Source: Duganella lactea
GTDB lineage: Bacteria > Pseudomonadota > Gammaproteobacteria > Burkholderiales > Burkholderiaceae_D
Reading direction: 5' to 3'
NCBI RefSeq assembly: GCF_009857505.1
Contig: NZ_WWCP01000044.1
Coordinates: 1 to 35,381, forward strand
DNA length: 35,381 nucleotides
How positions within the stretch are numbered: position 1 is the stretch's first letter; each line of letters begins with the position of its first letter. Positions 7,283-16,600 of this stretch are shown piece by piece. The position numbers and the translations under genes were made by a program. Below the pieces are notes generated by a model that saw only the letters and a list, made by a program, of their open reading frames with translations, made no database searches and was not told the origin of the DNA.

Positions 7283-8536
7283 TCAGAACACCATGTCGAG
7301 GGCGACACTCAGCACCGCGACCGGCTGGCCGGAGCGAAAGCCCGGCTGCACGTTGATGAAAGTGCCGTTCGAGCCCTGGTGCGGCATGATGCGATCATAC
7401 TGCAGCTTGAGCGCATAGTCCGGTCGCAGATCCCAACGCACGCCGGCGCTGACCGTGTGCTGGCGCGGGATCGCCGCCAGCAACTGGTTCAGGCCCGCAT
7501 TCAGACTGGCGCCGGCGGCGACCTGCTGCGCCGGCAGGCGGTCCAGCTCCAGGCCGGCTACGCGCGTCGCCACATTGGCGCGCGAGCTGGAATACACCAG
7601 ATAGGGCGTCAGGTCGCGATAGCGATAGCCGGCGCTCAGGTAGCCAACGGTTTTGTCGCCGAGGAAGGACGCCGTGTTCAGGCGCCCGATCTCGCCGATC
7701 GCGAACCACCGTCCCGGATCGTAGCTGAAGCCCGCCGCCGCCACCAAGGCGTGCTTGTGCTCCAGTTCATAGCGGTCCGCCAGTGCGCCGCCCTGCGCGC
7801 CGAAACCGCGCAAGCCGTCAAACAGCTCGCGCCCGATGTCCACGCTCAGATGCGCGCGCAGCAGGCTGGCGCGCAGCGTCAGCGCGCCGCTGGTGGCGGT
7901 ATTGGACAAGCCGGTCAACGCGTGCGCCCGCGCCCGCGCGGTGCGCGATGCGGGAATAGTGGTGCAGCCGAAAAACACCTGCGTCACATGGTGCATGCCG
8001 CCGCCCTGCCAGCGATAGCTGGCGTCGGCGCCGTCGCTGCTCGACAGCGGCACGGCGCCATACATCTCGACCGGCGGCCGCACCCACGGCAGGGCATAGC
8101 CGGCCTTTCGGTAGTCGCCGCTGATGAACAGCGGCAGCGTGATGCGGCCCACGCGCAGGCTCAGGTCCGGCGTCGCCTGGTATTGAAGGTTGGCCCATTC
8201 GAGAACCGGCGAATAGCCGTCGCGCGGCCCGCGCTCGGCCACCATTTGCAGCACCGCCGACCAGCGGCTGTCGAAGCGCAGGTCCAGCTGCGCGCCGAGG
8301 CGGCTGTCGACCTGCGCGCTCCACGCGCGGCTGTAGCCGGCATCGCCGGGACTAAGGGCGTTGGCGGTGAAATCCGCCTGGTGGTTATTGCTGTGCGCCG
8401 CCGCCAGCGTGGCGAAGCCGCTCAGGTTCCAGCCAGGCGCGCCATCCTCCGCGGCATCGCCTGCCAGGGCGGTGGAACAGCTCAGCATTATCACGCTCGC
8501 CGCAAGGGCGCGCTCTGGCCAAAAGTTGAAGGTCAT
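7283..8536 (-). CDS. outer-membrane porin-like beta-barrel protein
   Basis: A 417-residue protein whose signal peptide starts MTFNFWPERALAASVIML and ends near ALAGDA. The mature part opens with WNLSGFATLAAAHSNN and continues as alternating amphipathic strands rich in aromatic and glycine residues, such as ANLQYQATPDLSLRVGRI and SAGYRYRDLTPYLVYSSS. It ends in a terminal phenylalanine (VALDMVF), the usual barrel-assembly signal. ATG 8536 is chosen for its AGGA eight bases upstream and the immediate signal peptide; the frame continues open to 8644. It is first in a unit with the PstS-like gene (10-nt gap) and the c-di-GMP gene. I do not recognise a specific substrate. It resembles uncharacterised porins that pair with PstS-like proteins. 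Confidence 0.8.
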   Translation of the reverse strand: MTFNFWPERALAASVIMLSCSTALAGDAAEDGAPGWNLSGFATLAAAHSNNHQADFTANALSPGDAGYSRAWSAQVDSRLGAQLDLRFDSRWSAVLQMVAERGPRDGYSPVLEWANLQYQATPDLSLRVGRITLPLFISGDYRKAGYALPWVRPPVEMYGAVPLSSSDGADASYRWQGGGMHHVTQVFFGCTTIPASRTARARAHALTGLSNTATSGALTLRASLLRAHLSVDIGRELFDGLRGFGAQGGALADRYELEHKHALVAAAGFSYDPGRWFAIGEIGRLNTASFLGDKTVGYLSAGYRYRDLTPYLVYSSSRANVATRVAGLELDRLPAQQVAAGASLNAGLNQLLAAIPRQHTVSAGVRWDLRPDYALKLQYDRIMPHQGSNGTFINVQPGFRSGQPVAVLSVALDMVF

Positions 8537-8663
8537 CTGGATTCCTGTTAGTGCCCCTCCGGCGCCATCGCGCATGCGAACGCACAGCGGCCGCGCGATG
8601 GCAGCATGCTGTTTGGGCTGGGTGGGGGAAGTGTCGGGGCACAAGGCTTGGGTGCCCCTGAAC

Positions 8664-8690
8664 TTTATACGGACCAGAGGAGATTGTCGA
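8664..8690 (-). promoter_or_regulatory. possible promoter of the porin/PstS-like/c-di-GMP operon
   Basis: On the minus strand TATAAA (8669-8664) lies 15 bp after TCGACA (8690-8685), about 130 bp before the porin start. The -10 match is good but the spacer is short for sigma-70. The rest of the 8537-8774 gap shows no gene. This is a weak call. Confidence 0.3.
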
Positions 8691-8720
8691 TACTTTAAAA
8701 CAATAGCGGCGCGATTCTCG

Positions 8721-8740
8721 CCAAAAAACTCCGTTTTTGG
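8721..8740 (-). terminator. possible terminator of the hybrid histidine kinase gene
   Basis: CCAAAAA and TTTTTGG form a 7-bp hairpin around ACTCCG, 35 bp beyond the kinase stop codon. The stem is AT-rich, so it is weak, but on the minus strand the distal arm supplies a T-run. There is no other hairpin in the gap that better fits the kinase transcript end. Confidence 0.35.
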
Positions 8741-8774
8741 ATAGTCTTAAAACAACATATGTATCGAAATACCA

Positions 8775-11564
8775 TTATTCCTGTTGCAGCGCGTGCGTCA
8801 GTTGGTCGATGCTGTAGGGTTTCAGCAGCAGTTGCGCGCGCTCCAGCGGCGCGTCCGGATGCCGGCCGCTGGCATAAATAACGCGCAGCGCCGGCTGGGC
8901 GGCGCGGGCCTGGGCCGCCAGCGCCTCGCCCGACAGGTCGGGCAGCGAGAGGTCGGTCAGCAGGATATCGACAGCGTGCTCGTTCAACAGCGCCAGCGCG
9001 GCGGCCGCGTCGCCGGCCTGCAGCACCGTGTAGCCCAGCAATTGCAGCAGTTCGGCGGTGGTGTCGCGCAGTTCCGGTTCGTCCTCCACCAGCAGGATGC
9101 GGGTCTGGCCATCGTCCCGCAGCTGCGCGGGCGGCGCTGCCGCTTGCAATTGCAGCCCATGCTGGCGATTGGCCAGCACATGGCGCACCTTGCGCGCCAG
9201 CGCTTCCCGCGTGTACGGCTTGCCCAACAAATCGACGCCGGCATCCAGCCGGCCGCCGTGCACGATGGCGTTCTCGGTATAGCCGGAGGTGAACAGCACC
9301 GCCATGCCGGGCTGACGCTCGCGCGCCTTGCGCGCCAGGTCCGGGCTGCGCAGGGGGCCGGGCATCACCACGTCGGTGAACAGCAGATCGATATGGAGGC
9401 CGCTGTCGATGATGTTCAGCGCACTGGCCGCGTCGCCGGCCTTCAGCACCCGGTAACCCAGCTCGCTCAGCATCTCCACCACGGTGGCGCGCACGCCTTC
9501 GTCGTCTTCCGCCACCAGAATGGTCTCCACGCCGCCGACCACGGCGCGCGTCTCCTGCGGCTGCGGCGCGTCCTCCGCCTCCATCGAGCGTGGCAGGTAC
9601 AGCTTGACGACGGTGCCGCACCCCACCTCGCTGTAGATCTTCACATGGCCGCCGGACTGGCGCGCGAAACCATACACCATCGACAGTCCCAGTCCGCTCC
9701 CCTTGCCTTCCGGCTTGGTCGAGAAGAACGGATCGAACGCCTGCTCCAGTACTTCGGGCGTCATGCCGCTGCCGGTGTCGCTGACGGCGATCAGCACATA
9801 CTGGCCCGCACGCACCTCGGGGTGGCCGGCGGCGTAGTCGTCGTCCAGATGCGCGTTGCCGACTTCGATGGTCAGCTTGCCGGCGCCGTCCATCGCGTCG
9901 CGCGCGTTGATGCACAGGTTGAGCACCGCGTTCTCCACCTGCACGGTATCGACCAGCGTATGCCACAAGCCGCCGGAGATGACCATCTCCACTTCGACTT
10001 CTTCGCCCAGGCTGCGCCGCAGCATGTCCTCCATGCCGGCGATGAAGCGGCCGATCTTGACCACCCGCGGATCGAGCGCCTGACGGCGGCCGAACGCCAG
10101 CAGGTAGCTGGCCAGCCTGGCGCCTTTGCCCACGCCGGCCAGCGCGCTGTCGAGACGACGCTCGGCGCGCGCGTTGCCCGCCACATCGCCGGCCAGCAAT
10201 TGCAGGTTGCCGGAGATGACTTGCAGCAGATTGTTGAAGTCATGCGCGACACCGCCGGTCAGCTTGCCGATCGCTTCCATCTTCTGCGCCTGCTGCAGCG
10301 CCAGCGCGGTGCGGCGCACCTCTTCCGCCGCCTCCCGCTCCGCCGTGATGTCGCGGCCCACCGCATGGACATAACGCTCGTCCGGCGCGGCGGTCCACGA
10401 CAGGATGGCATAGCCGCCGCCCTTGCGCCGCGTGCGGTTCTCGAAGCGGAAGGTGGTGGCGCCGCCGGCCAGCGACGCCATCTCCGCCGCCGACGCCTCC
10501 AGGTCGTCCGGATGGATCAGCGTGTAGATCGAGGTGCCCACCACCTCGGCCGGTTCCCAGCCCAGCAGCCGGGTGAAGGCCGGATTGATGGCGGTGATCC
10601 AGCCCTCCAGCTCCGCCACCAGCATCACGTCGGTGGAGTACTGCCACATGCGGTCGCGCTCCGCCGTGCGTTCCGCCACCTGCCGCTGCAGCATGGCGGC
10701 GGTGGATTTCTGGTCCTGGATGTCGGTGTTGGTGCCGACCCAGCGCTGCACCGCGCCCTGTTCACCCTCAATCGGCAAGGCGCGCACCAGGTGCCAGCGC
10801 CAGGCGCCGTCGGCGCGGCGGATGCGGAATTCGGCCTCAAAGATCTTGCCGGCGGCGATGGCGGCGCGCCACTCCGCGGAGGCGCCGTCGCGGTCCTCGG
10901 CGTGCACCAGTTGCAGCCAGCGCTCGCGGTCCAGCGGCGATTCGCTGCCGGTGTAACGATAGACCTGGTCGTTGAACCAGTCGACCACCCCTTCCGCGCT
11001 GGAGGTCCACACCTGGGTGGGCATCGACTGCGCCAGCGTGCGGAAGGTGTTCTCGCTGGCGCGGGCCTGCTCGCTCTCTTCGCGCAGGCGCCGCTCGGCC
11101 GCCACCTTGGCGGTGGTTTCGACCACGATCACCATCACCCCCACCGGCGTGCCGTCTTCATCGACGATGGGCGAGTAATCGAGGTTCATCCACACCTGCT
11201 CGGCCTTGCCGGAGCGGTACAGCGTCAGCTCCTGGTCCTGATAGGCCAGCGTGCCGCCAGCCAGGCCGACGCTGATCACATGGTCGTTGAACGCCGCCAC
11301 CTCCGGCCACGCTTCGCGCACATTGGCGCCCAGCGACGCCGGATGACGGTTGGCGGCAAACACCGAATAGCCGTCGTTATAGATCATCACCCCCTCCGTC
11401 CCCCACAGCGTGACCATCGGCACCGGCGAGCGCAGAATCAGCGCGATGGTGGACTTCAGCGATTGCGGCCAGCCGTCGATCGGCCCCAATGGCGTCTTGC
11501 TCCAGTCATGGGCAGCGATGATGTGGGCGAGTTGGCCGCCGCCTTGCAGGAATGGATAGCTCAC
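8775..11564 (-). CDS. multi-PAS hybrid histidine kinase with two receiver domains
   Basis: A soluble protein of 929 residues with no membrane helix. An N-terminal sensor region (about 15-155) opens with the LGPIDGWPQSLK signature seen in PAS-containing kinases of this type. PAS domains follow at about 172-285 (HAEDRDG...FRIRRADGAWRW) and 305-410 (WITAINPAFTRLLGWEPAEVVG). The HisKA domain has H441 in GGVAHDFNNLL. The catalytic domain carries the N-box NLCINARDAMD, the G1 box SDTGSGM and the G2 box GKGSGLGLS. Two receiver domains have acceptor aspartates D731 (LLFTDVVMPG) and D871 (ILLTDLSLPD). The call uses GTG 11564 because the conserved N-terminus begins there; no strong ribosome site precedes it. 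No output regulator is adjacent, so phosphate probably passes to a partner encoded elsewhere. Confidence 0.92.
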   Translation of the reverse strand: MSYPFLQGGGQLAHIIAAHDWSKTPLGPIDGWPQSLKSTIALILRSPVPMVTLWGTEGVMIYNDGYSVFAANRHPASLGANVREAWPEVAAFNDHVISVGLAGGTLAYQDQELTLYRSGKAEQVWMNLDYSPIVDEDGTPVGVMVIVVETTAKVAAERRLREESEQARASENTFRTLAQSMPTQVWTSSAEGVVDWFNDQVYRYTGSESPLDRERWLQLVHAEDRDGASAEWRAAIAAGKIFEAEFRIRRADGAWRWHLVRALPIEGEQGAVQRWVGTNTDIQDQKSTAAMLQRQVAERTAERDRMWQYSTDVMLVAELEGWITAINPAFTRLLGWEPAEVVGTSIYTLIHPDDLEASAAEMASLAGGATTFRFENRTRRKGGGYAILSWTAAPDERYVHAVGRDITAEREAAEEVRRTALALQQAQKMEAIGKLTGGVAHDFNNLLQVISGNLQLLAGDVAGNARAERRLDSALAGVGKGARLASYLLAFGRRQALDPRVVKIGRFIAGMEDMLRRSLGEEVEVEMVISGGLWHTLVDTVQVENAVLNLCINARDAMDGAGKLTIEVGNAHLDDDYAAGHPEVRAGQYVLIAVSDTGSGMTPEVLEQAFDPFFSTKPEGKGSGLGLSMVYGFARQSGGHVKIYSEVGCGTVVKLYLPRSMEAEDAPQPQETRAVVGGVETILVAEDDEGVRATVVEMLSELGYRVLKAGDAASALNIIDSGLHIDLLFTDVVMPGPLRSPDLARKARERQPGMAVLFTSGYTENAIVHGGRLDAGVDLLGKPYTREALARKVRHVLANRQHGLQLQAAAPPAQLRDDGQTRILLVEDEPELRDTTAELLQLLGYTVLQAGDAAAALALLNEHAVDILLTDLSLPDLSGEALAAQARAAQPALRVIYASGRHPDAPLERAQLLLKPYSIDQLTHALQQE

Positions 11565-11674
11565 AGGGAAAAATGAAGGGTCAGGGTAGCCGGATTATAA
11601 CTTTGTCCTGAACATGCATTCACACACAACAGCAATCGTGCATTGCCATGGAAACAAAACTGGATTACCATGGT

Positions 11675-11693
11675 GAGAATAGGAATCATTATC
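11675..11693. promoter_or_regulatory. Fur box upstream of fur
   Basis: GAGAATAGGAATCATTATC matches the Fur consensus at 15 of 19 positions with a complete right half (AATCATTATC), followed by a further ATTATGG. It ends 22 bp before the fur start codon, so it suggests autorepression. It lies in the divergent gap with the hybrid kinase gene (11565-11715), so Fur binding might also influence that gene. Confidence 0.75.
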
Positions 11694-11715
11694 ATTATGG
11701 AGACACACCAGGCAC

Positions 11716-12168
11716 ATGGATATCCCTCAAGAACTGCGCAAACTCGGCTTGAAAGCCACCCTGCCACGATTACGCATCCTGCAGTTATTCCAGGAATCGA
11801 AGAGCAAGCATCTGAGCGCGGACGACGTGTATCGCCTGCTGCACGACGAAAACATCGACATGGGCCTGGCCACCGTCTACCGCGTGCTGATGCAGTTTGC
11901 CGACGCCGGCATTCTGATCCGCCGGCATTTCGAGTCGGTGGCGTCGGTGTTTGAGCTGAACGAAGGCAGCCACCACGATCACCTGATCTGCACCAACTGC
12001 GGCAAGATGGAAGAATTCCTCGATACCGACATCGAGCAGCGCCAGGAAGCCGTGGCGGCCGAACGCGGCTTCGTGCTGCATGAGCATTCGCTGTCGCTGT
12101 ACGGCTTTTGCGGCGACTGCGCCGCCAGCATCAAGCCGCTGACCGGCAAGAAGCTGCGCCGCGCCTGA
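11716..12168 (+). CDS. fur: Fur-family ferric uptake regulator
   Basis: A cytoplasmic metal-sensing repressor of 150 residues. The N-terminal winged helix includes LKATLPRLRILQLF, HLSADDVYRLL and the recognition segment DMGLATVYRVLMQFADAG. The metal site has HHDHLIC at 86-92, with C92 and C95 of the first CxxC pair. H122 and H124 follow, then C132 and C135 of the second pair. These are the features of Fur itself rather than Zur or PerR. The expected role is Fe(II)-dependent repression of iron uptake, including the receptor at 2021. A Fur box directly upstream indicates autoregulation. The neighbours (lhr, a hybrid kinase) are not those usually seen beside the housekeeping fur of beta-proteobacteria, so it may be a second paralog. 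Confidence 0.93.
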   Translation: MDIPQELRKLGLKATLPRLRILQLFQESKSKHLSADDVYRLLHDENIDMGLATVYRVLMQFADAGILIRRHFESVASVFELNEGSHHDHLICTNCGKMEEFLDTDIEQRQEAVAAERGFVLHEHSLSLYGFCGDCAASIKPLTGKKLRRA

Positions 12169-12219
12169 CTTCGCGCCGATCCGGTTGACATTTGCGCGGC
12201 TTGCCCCAAAATATGGCGC

Positions 12220-15200
12220 ATGACCGACGCCCAGCACCCATTCCATCCCGCCGTGTCGGCGTGGTTTGGCGCCGCCTTTCCCGGCCCCACCGAGGCGCAG
12301 CGTCAGGCCTGGCCGCTGATCCAGTCCGGCCGCGCCACGCTGATCGCCGCCCCCACCGGCTCCGGCAAAACGCTGACCGCCTTCCTCGCCGCCATCGACA
12401 CGCTGGTGCGCGAGAGCCGCGAGGCGCCGCTGGCGGATGAAACCCGGGTGCTGTACGTGTCGCCGCTGAAGGCGCTGTCCAACGATATCCGCGTCAATCT
12501 GCTGGGGCCTCTGGAGGGGATCGGCCGCGAACTGGCGGCGGCAGGTCAGGCGCCGCACGGCATCCGCACCGCCGTGCGCACCGGCGACACCACGCAGGCC
12601 GAGCGCAACGCCATGCGCCGCCGCGCGCCGCACATCCTCGTCTCCACGCCGGAATCGCTGTACGTGATGCTGGGATCGGACAGCGGACGCGCCATGCTGT
12701 CCGACGTCCGCACGGTGATCGTCGACGAGATCCACGCGGTGGCAGGCAGCAAACGTGGCAGCCATCTGGCGCTGAGCCTGGAGCGGCTCGACGCGCTGTG
12801 CGCGGAACCGCCGGTGCGCGTCGGCCTGTCGGCGACACAAAAACCGATTTCGCTGGTGGCGCAATTCCTGGCCGGCAGCGGGCGCGCATGCGCGGTGGTG
12901 GATGTCGGCCATGTCCGCGCGCGCGACCTGAATCTTGAACTGCCGCCGGTGCCGCTGGACGCGGTGATGGCCAATGACGTATGGGAGCGCGTCTACGACC
13001 GGCTGGCCGAGTTGACGGTCCTGCATCGCACCACACTGATTTTCGTGAACACGCGCCGCATGGCCGAGCGCATGGCGCGCCATCTGGCCGACCGGCTGGG
13101 CGCGGAGCAGGTGGCCGCGCACCACGGCAGCCTGGCCAAGGAATCACGGCTGGAGGCCGAGCAACGCCTGAAGCGCGGCGAATTGCAGGTGATGATCGCG
13201 ACCGCCTCGCTGGAACTGGGCATCGATATCGGCGATGTGGACCTGGTGTGCCAGATCGGCTCTCCGCGCGGCATTGCCTCGTTCCTGCAACGCGTGGGGC
13301 GTTCCGGCCACCACGTCGGCGGCATTCCCAAAGGACGGCTGTTCCCCACTTCGCGCGATGACCTGATCGAATGCGCGGCGCTGCTGGACTGCGTGCGCCG
13401 CAATGAGCTGGATGCCCTGCGTATCCCGCCAGCGCCGCTGGACGTGCTGGCGCAGCAGATCGTGGCCGAGGTGGCGTGCCGCGAGTGGCGCGAGGATGAT
13501 CTGTTTGAACTGGCGCGGCGCGCCATGCCGTATGCGCAACTGGAGCGCGCGCGTTACGACGCCGTGCTGCGCATGCTGACCGACGGCTACACCAGCCGCC
13601 AGGGCGTGCGCGGCGCCTACCTGCATCGGGACACGGTGAGCGGCACGCTGCGCGGCCGGCGCGGCGGCAAGATGACGGCGGTGATGTCCGGCGGGACCAT
13701 ACCGGATAACGCGGATTACACGGTGCTGCTGGAGCCGCAGGGACAGAACATCGGCACGGTGCACGAGGACTTCGCGGTCGAAAGCCTGGCTGGCGACGTT
13801 TTCCAGCTGGGGAATGCCTCGTACCGCATCCTGCGTATCGATGCCGGCAAGGTGCGGGTGGAGGACGCACGCGGCGCGCCGCCGAACATTCCGTTCTGGA
13901 TCGGCGAGGCGCCGGGACGTACCGATGAATTATCGATCGGCGTGGCGCGCCTGCGCGGCGAGATCGATGGCTTGCTGGCAGGCGAGGATGGCGCTGCGGC
14001 GATTGAACGCGTGGTCGAATGGCTGGCGGAGCATCTGGGCTTGCGCGATGATGCGGCGCGCCAGATTGCTGAATACCTGGCGCGTTCGCGCGCCGCGCTC
14101 GGTGCGCTGCCGACACGCGACACGCTGGTGATGGAGCGCTTCTTTGACGAATCGGGCGGCATGCAGCTGGTGCTGCATACGCCATATGGAAGCCGCGTCA
14201 ACCGCGCCTGGGGACTGGCTTTGCGCAAGCGGTTCTGCCGGACCTTTAACTTTGAGTTGCAGGCTGCGGCCACCGAGGACGCGATTGTCCTGTCGCTATC
14301 CGAGAGCCATAGTTTCCCGCTGGATGAGGTGTGGCGTTATCTGCGCTCCACGACGGCGGAGCCTATTCTGGTTCAGGCCTTGCTGGACGCGCCGCTGTTC
14401 AATGTGCGTTGGCGTTGGAATGCCACCACCGCACTGGCCTTGCCGCGCTTTACCGGTGGCCGCAAGGTGGCACCGCAACTGCAGCGCATGAAGAGTGACG
14501 ACCTGCTGGCGGCGGTGTTCCCCGATCAGGCGGCATGCCTGGAAAATATCGTCGGCGAGCGCGAGTTGCCCAGCCATCCGCTGGTGGATCAAACTCTGGA
14601 AGATTGTCTGCATGACGCGATGGACAGCGACAACTGGCTGGCGCTGTTGCGGCGCATGGAGGCCGGCGAGGTGCGCTTGCTGTCGCGCGATCTGCCGGCG
14701 CCGTCGCCGCTGGCGATGGAGATCCTCAATGCGCGGCCATATGCATTCCTCGACGATGCGCCGCTGGAGGAACGGCGCACGCAGGCGGTGCTGAACCGGC
14801 GCTGGACCGATCCTGCTTCCACTGACGACCTGGGAGCGCTCGACGCCGGCGCGATTGCCGCCGTCGCCGCAGAGGCCTGGCCGTCGGTACGTAGCGGCGA
14901 CGAAATGCATGAGGCCTTTATGTCGCTGGCCTGCGTGACGCCTGAAGAAGCGGCGCAGGAAGAAGGCTGGCCGGCATGGCTGGAAGGTCTTGCCGCCGGT
15001 GGCCGCGCCACGCGCCTGCGCGACGCCGCCACTGGCGCAGACCTGTGGGTGGCGCGCGAACGGCTTCCATGCCTGCGCGCCGCCTACCCGGCTGCCGCGG
15101 AATCACCTGCACTCGCAGCGCTGGCCGACGCCGGCGATGACTGGACACGCGATGCCGCGCTGGTGGAAATTATGCGGGCGCGCTTGAGTGGCGTGGGGCC

Positions 15201-16545
15201 ACGGACGGTGGCGGCGATCGCAGCCCCTCTGGCGCTGCCCTCCTCCACCGTCACCATCGCGCTGACGCAACTGGAAAGCAAAGGCTATGTGATGCGCGGC
15301 CGCTTCACACCGGGCGCCGCCGAGGAAGAATGGTGCGAGCGGCATCTGCTGGCGCGCATTCACCGCTACACGCTCCGCAGTTTGCGGCGCGAGATCAAGC
15401 CGGTCGAGCTGCAAGACTTCATGCGTTTCCTGTTCGAGTGGCAGCATCTGACGCCAGACGCGCAGCTACAAGGCCAGAACGCGCTGCCCGAGGCGCTGGC
15501 GCAGCTGGAAGGCTACGAAGCCGCCGCCGGCGCATGGGAAAGCGACCTGCTGGCCCTGCGCGTCAAAGACTATTCCACCCTGTGGCTGGACGACTTGTGC
15601 CGTGCCGGCAAAATCGTCTGGACGCGGGTGGGCGCGCCGGCCAGCGCCAGCGGTGGACCGGTGCGCGGCACGCCGCTAGTGCTGCTGCCGCGCCGTCAAC
15701 TACCGCTGTGGCACGCGCTGCCGGCGGTGGCCAGCCAGGTCGAACTGTCGCCGCGCGCCGCCCGCGTGCTCGACACCCTGCGGCGCGACGGCGCCATGTT
15801 CTTCGATGAACTGTCTCACGAGGCGCGTCTGCTGCCGGTGGAACTGGAGAATACACTGGGCGAGCTGGTGGCGACGGGGCTGGTCAACGCCGACAGCTAC
15901 GCCGGCCTGCGCGCGATGCTGGTGCCGGCCAACAAGCGCGCCAGCAACGACAAACGGCGCCGCCGGGGCGCCGGCCCGACGATGGAGGAAGCCGGCCGCT
16001 GGGCGCTGGTGCGGCGCGGCGACGGCCCGGCCATCCATGTCGGTCCGGTCGAGGCAGCGCCGCCATCCCGCAAGCCGCGCACCGATCCGGAAACGCTGGA
16101 GCACATCGCCATGACGCTGCTGCGCCGCTACGGCGTCATGATGTGGCGCCTGCTGGAGCGCGAGGCGGGCTGGATGCCCAGCTGGCGCGAACTGCTGCCC
16201 ATCTACCACCGCCTCGAAGCGCGCGGCGAGATCCGTGGCGGCCGATTCGTCGCCGGCCTGTCGGGCGAACAATTCGCCCTGCCTGAAGCCGTTCCCCTGC
16301 TGCGCGACATGCGCCGCCGGCCGCACGACGGCGGCTACGTCTGCATCTCCGCCGTCGACCCGCTGAACCTGTGCGGCACCCTGCTGCCCGGTGACAAAGT
16401 CCCGGCGCTGGGCGGCAACCGCATTCTGTTCCGGGACGGCCTGCCCGTCGCCACGCAGGTCAGCGGCAAATTCCACTACGAGGCCGGAGCCGAAAACCGC
16501 GAACTGCTGCACGCTTACCTGGTCGGAAAACACGCCAGCATTTAG
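12220..16545 (+). CDS. lhr: Lhr-type large DEAD/DEAH-box helicase
   Basis: A 1441-residue superfamily-2 ATP-dependent 3'-5' helicase of the long Lhr type (E. coli Lhr is about 1538), used in nucleic-acid repair or remodelling. Visible motifs are Q-like PTEAQRQAWPLI, Walker A APTGSGKT at 44-51, motif Ia SPLKALSND, motif II DEIH at 169-172, motif III SAT at 204-206, and motif VI QRVGRSGHH near 357-365. After the core come the winged-helix and beta-barrel segments of Lhr and a long C-terminal extension. That extension separates it from the 800-900-residue Lhr-Core proteins associated with ligase operons. ATG 12220 immediately precedes the conserved HPAVSAWF start. It is 51 bp after fur in the same direction; co-transcription is possible but a functional link is not evident. 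Confidence 0.93.
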   Translation: MTDAQHPFHPAVSAWFGAAFPGPTEAQRQAWPLIQSGRATLIAAPTGSGKTLTAFLAAIDTLVRESREAPLADETRVLYVSPLKALSNDIRVNLLGPLEGIGRELAAAGQAPHGIRTAVRTGDTTQAERNAMRRRAPHILVSTPESLYVMLGSDSGRAMLSDVRTVIVDEIHAVAGSKRGSHLALSLERLDALCAEPPVRVGLSATQKPISLVAQFLAGSGRACAVVDVGHVRARDLNLELPPVPLDAVMANDVWERVYDRLAELTVLHRTTLIFVNTRRMAERMARHLADRLGAEQVAAHHGSLAKESRLEAEQRLKRGELQVMIATASLELGIDIGDVDLVCQIGSPRGIASFLQRVGRSGHHVGGIPKGRLFPTSRDDLIECAALLDCVRRNELDALRIPPAPLDVLAQQIVAEVACREWREDDLFELARRAMPYAQLERARYDAVLRMLTDGYTSRQGVRGAYLHRDTVSGTLRGRRGGKMTAVMSGGTIPDNADYTVLLEPQGQNIGTVHEDFAVESLAGDVFQLGNASYRILRIDAGKVRVEDARGAPPNIPFWIGEAPGRTDELSIGVARLRGEIDGLLAGEDGAAAIERVVEWLAEHLGLRDDAARQIAEYLARSRAALGALPTRDTLVMERFFDESGGMQLVLHTPYGSRVNRAWGLALRKRFCRTFNFELQAAATEDAIVLSLSESHSFPLDEVWRYLRSTTAEPILVQALLDAPLFNVRWRWNATTALALPRFTGGRKVAPQLQRMKSDDLLAAVFPDQAACLENIVGERELPSHPLVDQTLEDCLHDAMDSDNWLALLRRMEAGEVRLLSRDLPAPSPLAMEILNARPYAFLDDAPLEERRTQAVLNRRWTDPASTDDLGALDAGAIAAVAAEAWPSVRSGDEMHEAFMSLACVTPEEAAQEEGWPAWLEGLAAGGRATRLRDAATGADLWVARERLPCLRAAYPAAAESPALAALADAGDDWTRDAALVEIMRARLSGVGPRTVAAIAAPLALPSSTVTIALTQLESKGYVMRGRFTPGAAEEEWCERHLLARIHRYTLRSLRREIKPVELQDFMRFLFEWQHLTPDAQLQGQNALPEALAQLEGYEAAAGAWESDLLALRVKDYSTLWLDDLCRAGKIVWTRVGAPASASGGPVRGTPLVLLPRRQLPLWHALPAVASQVELSPRAARVLDTLRRDGAMFFDELSHEARLLPVELENTLGELVATGLVNADSYAGLRAMLVPANKRASNDKRRRRGAGPTMEEAGRWALVRRGDGPAIHVGPVEAAPPSRKPRTDPETLEHIAMTLLRRYGVMMWRLLEREAGWMPSWRELLPIYHRLEARGEIRGGRFVAGLSGEQFALPEAVPLLRDMRRRPHDGGYVCISAVDPLNLCGTLLPGDKVPALGGNRILFRDGLPVATQVSGKFHYEAGAENRELLHAYLVGKHASI

Positions 16546-16600
16546 CCTATTGTGGCGTAGCGCACATATGCCGCGCCGCCCAAGGCGTAGCATCGTAACC

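Noticed and set aside
8784..11576. A 930-codon open frame on the plus strand opposite the hybrid kinase
   Set aside because: Same low-complexity Arg/His/Gln composition and no domain, while the kinase strand shows all expected motifs.
11785..13125. A 446-codon minus-strand frame across fur and the start of lhr
   Set aside because: It overlaps two well-supported genes and has no signal, motif or plausible ribosome site.
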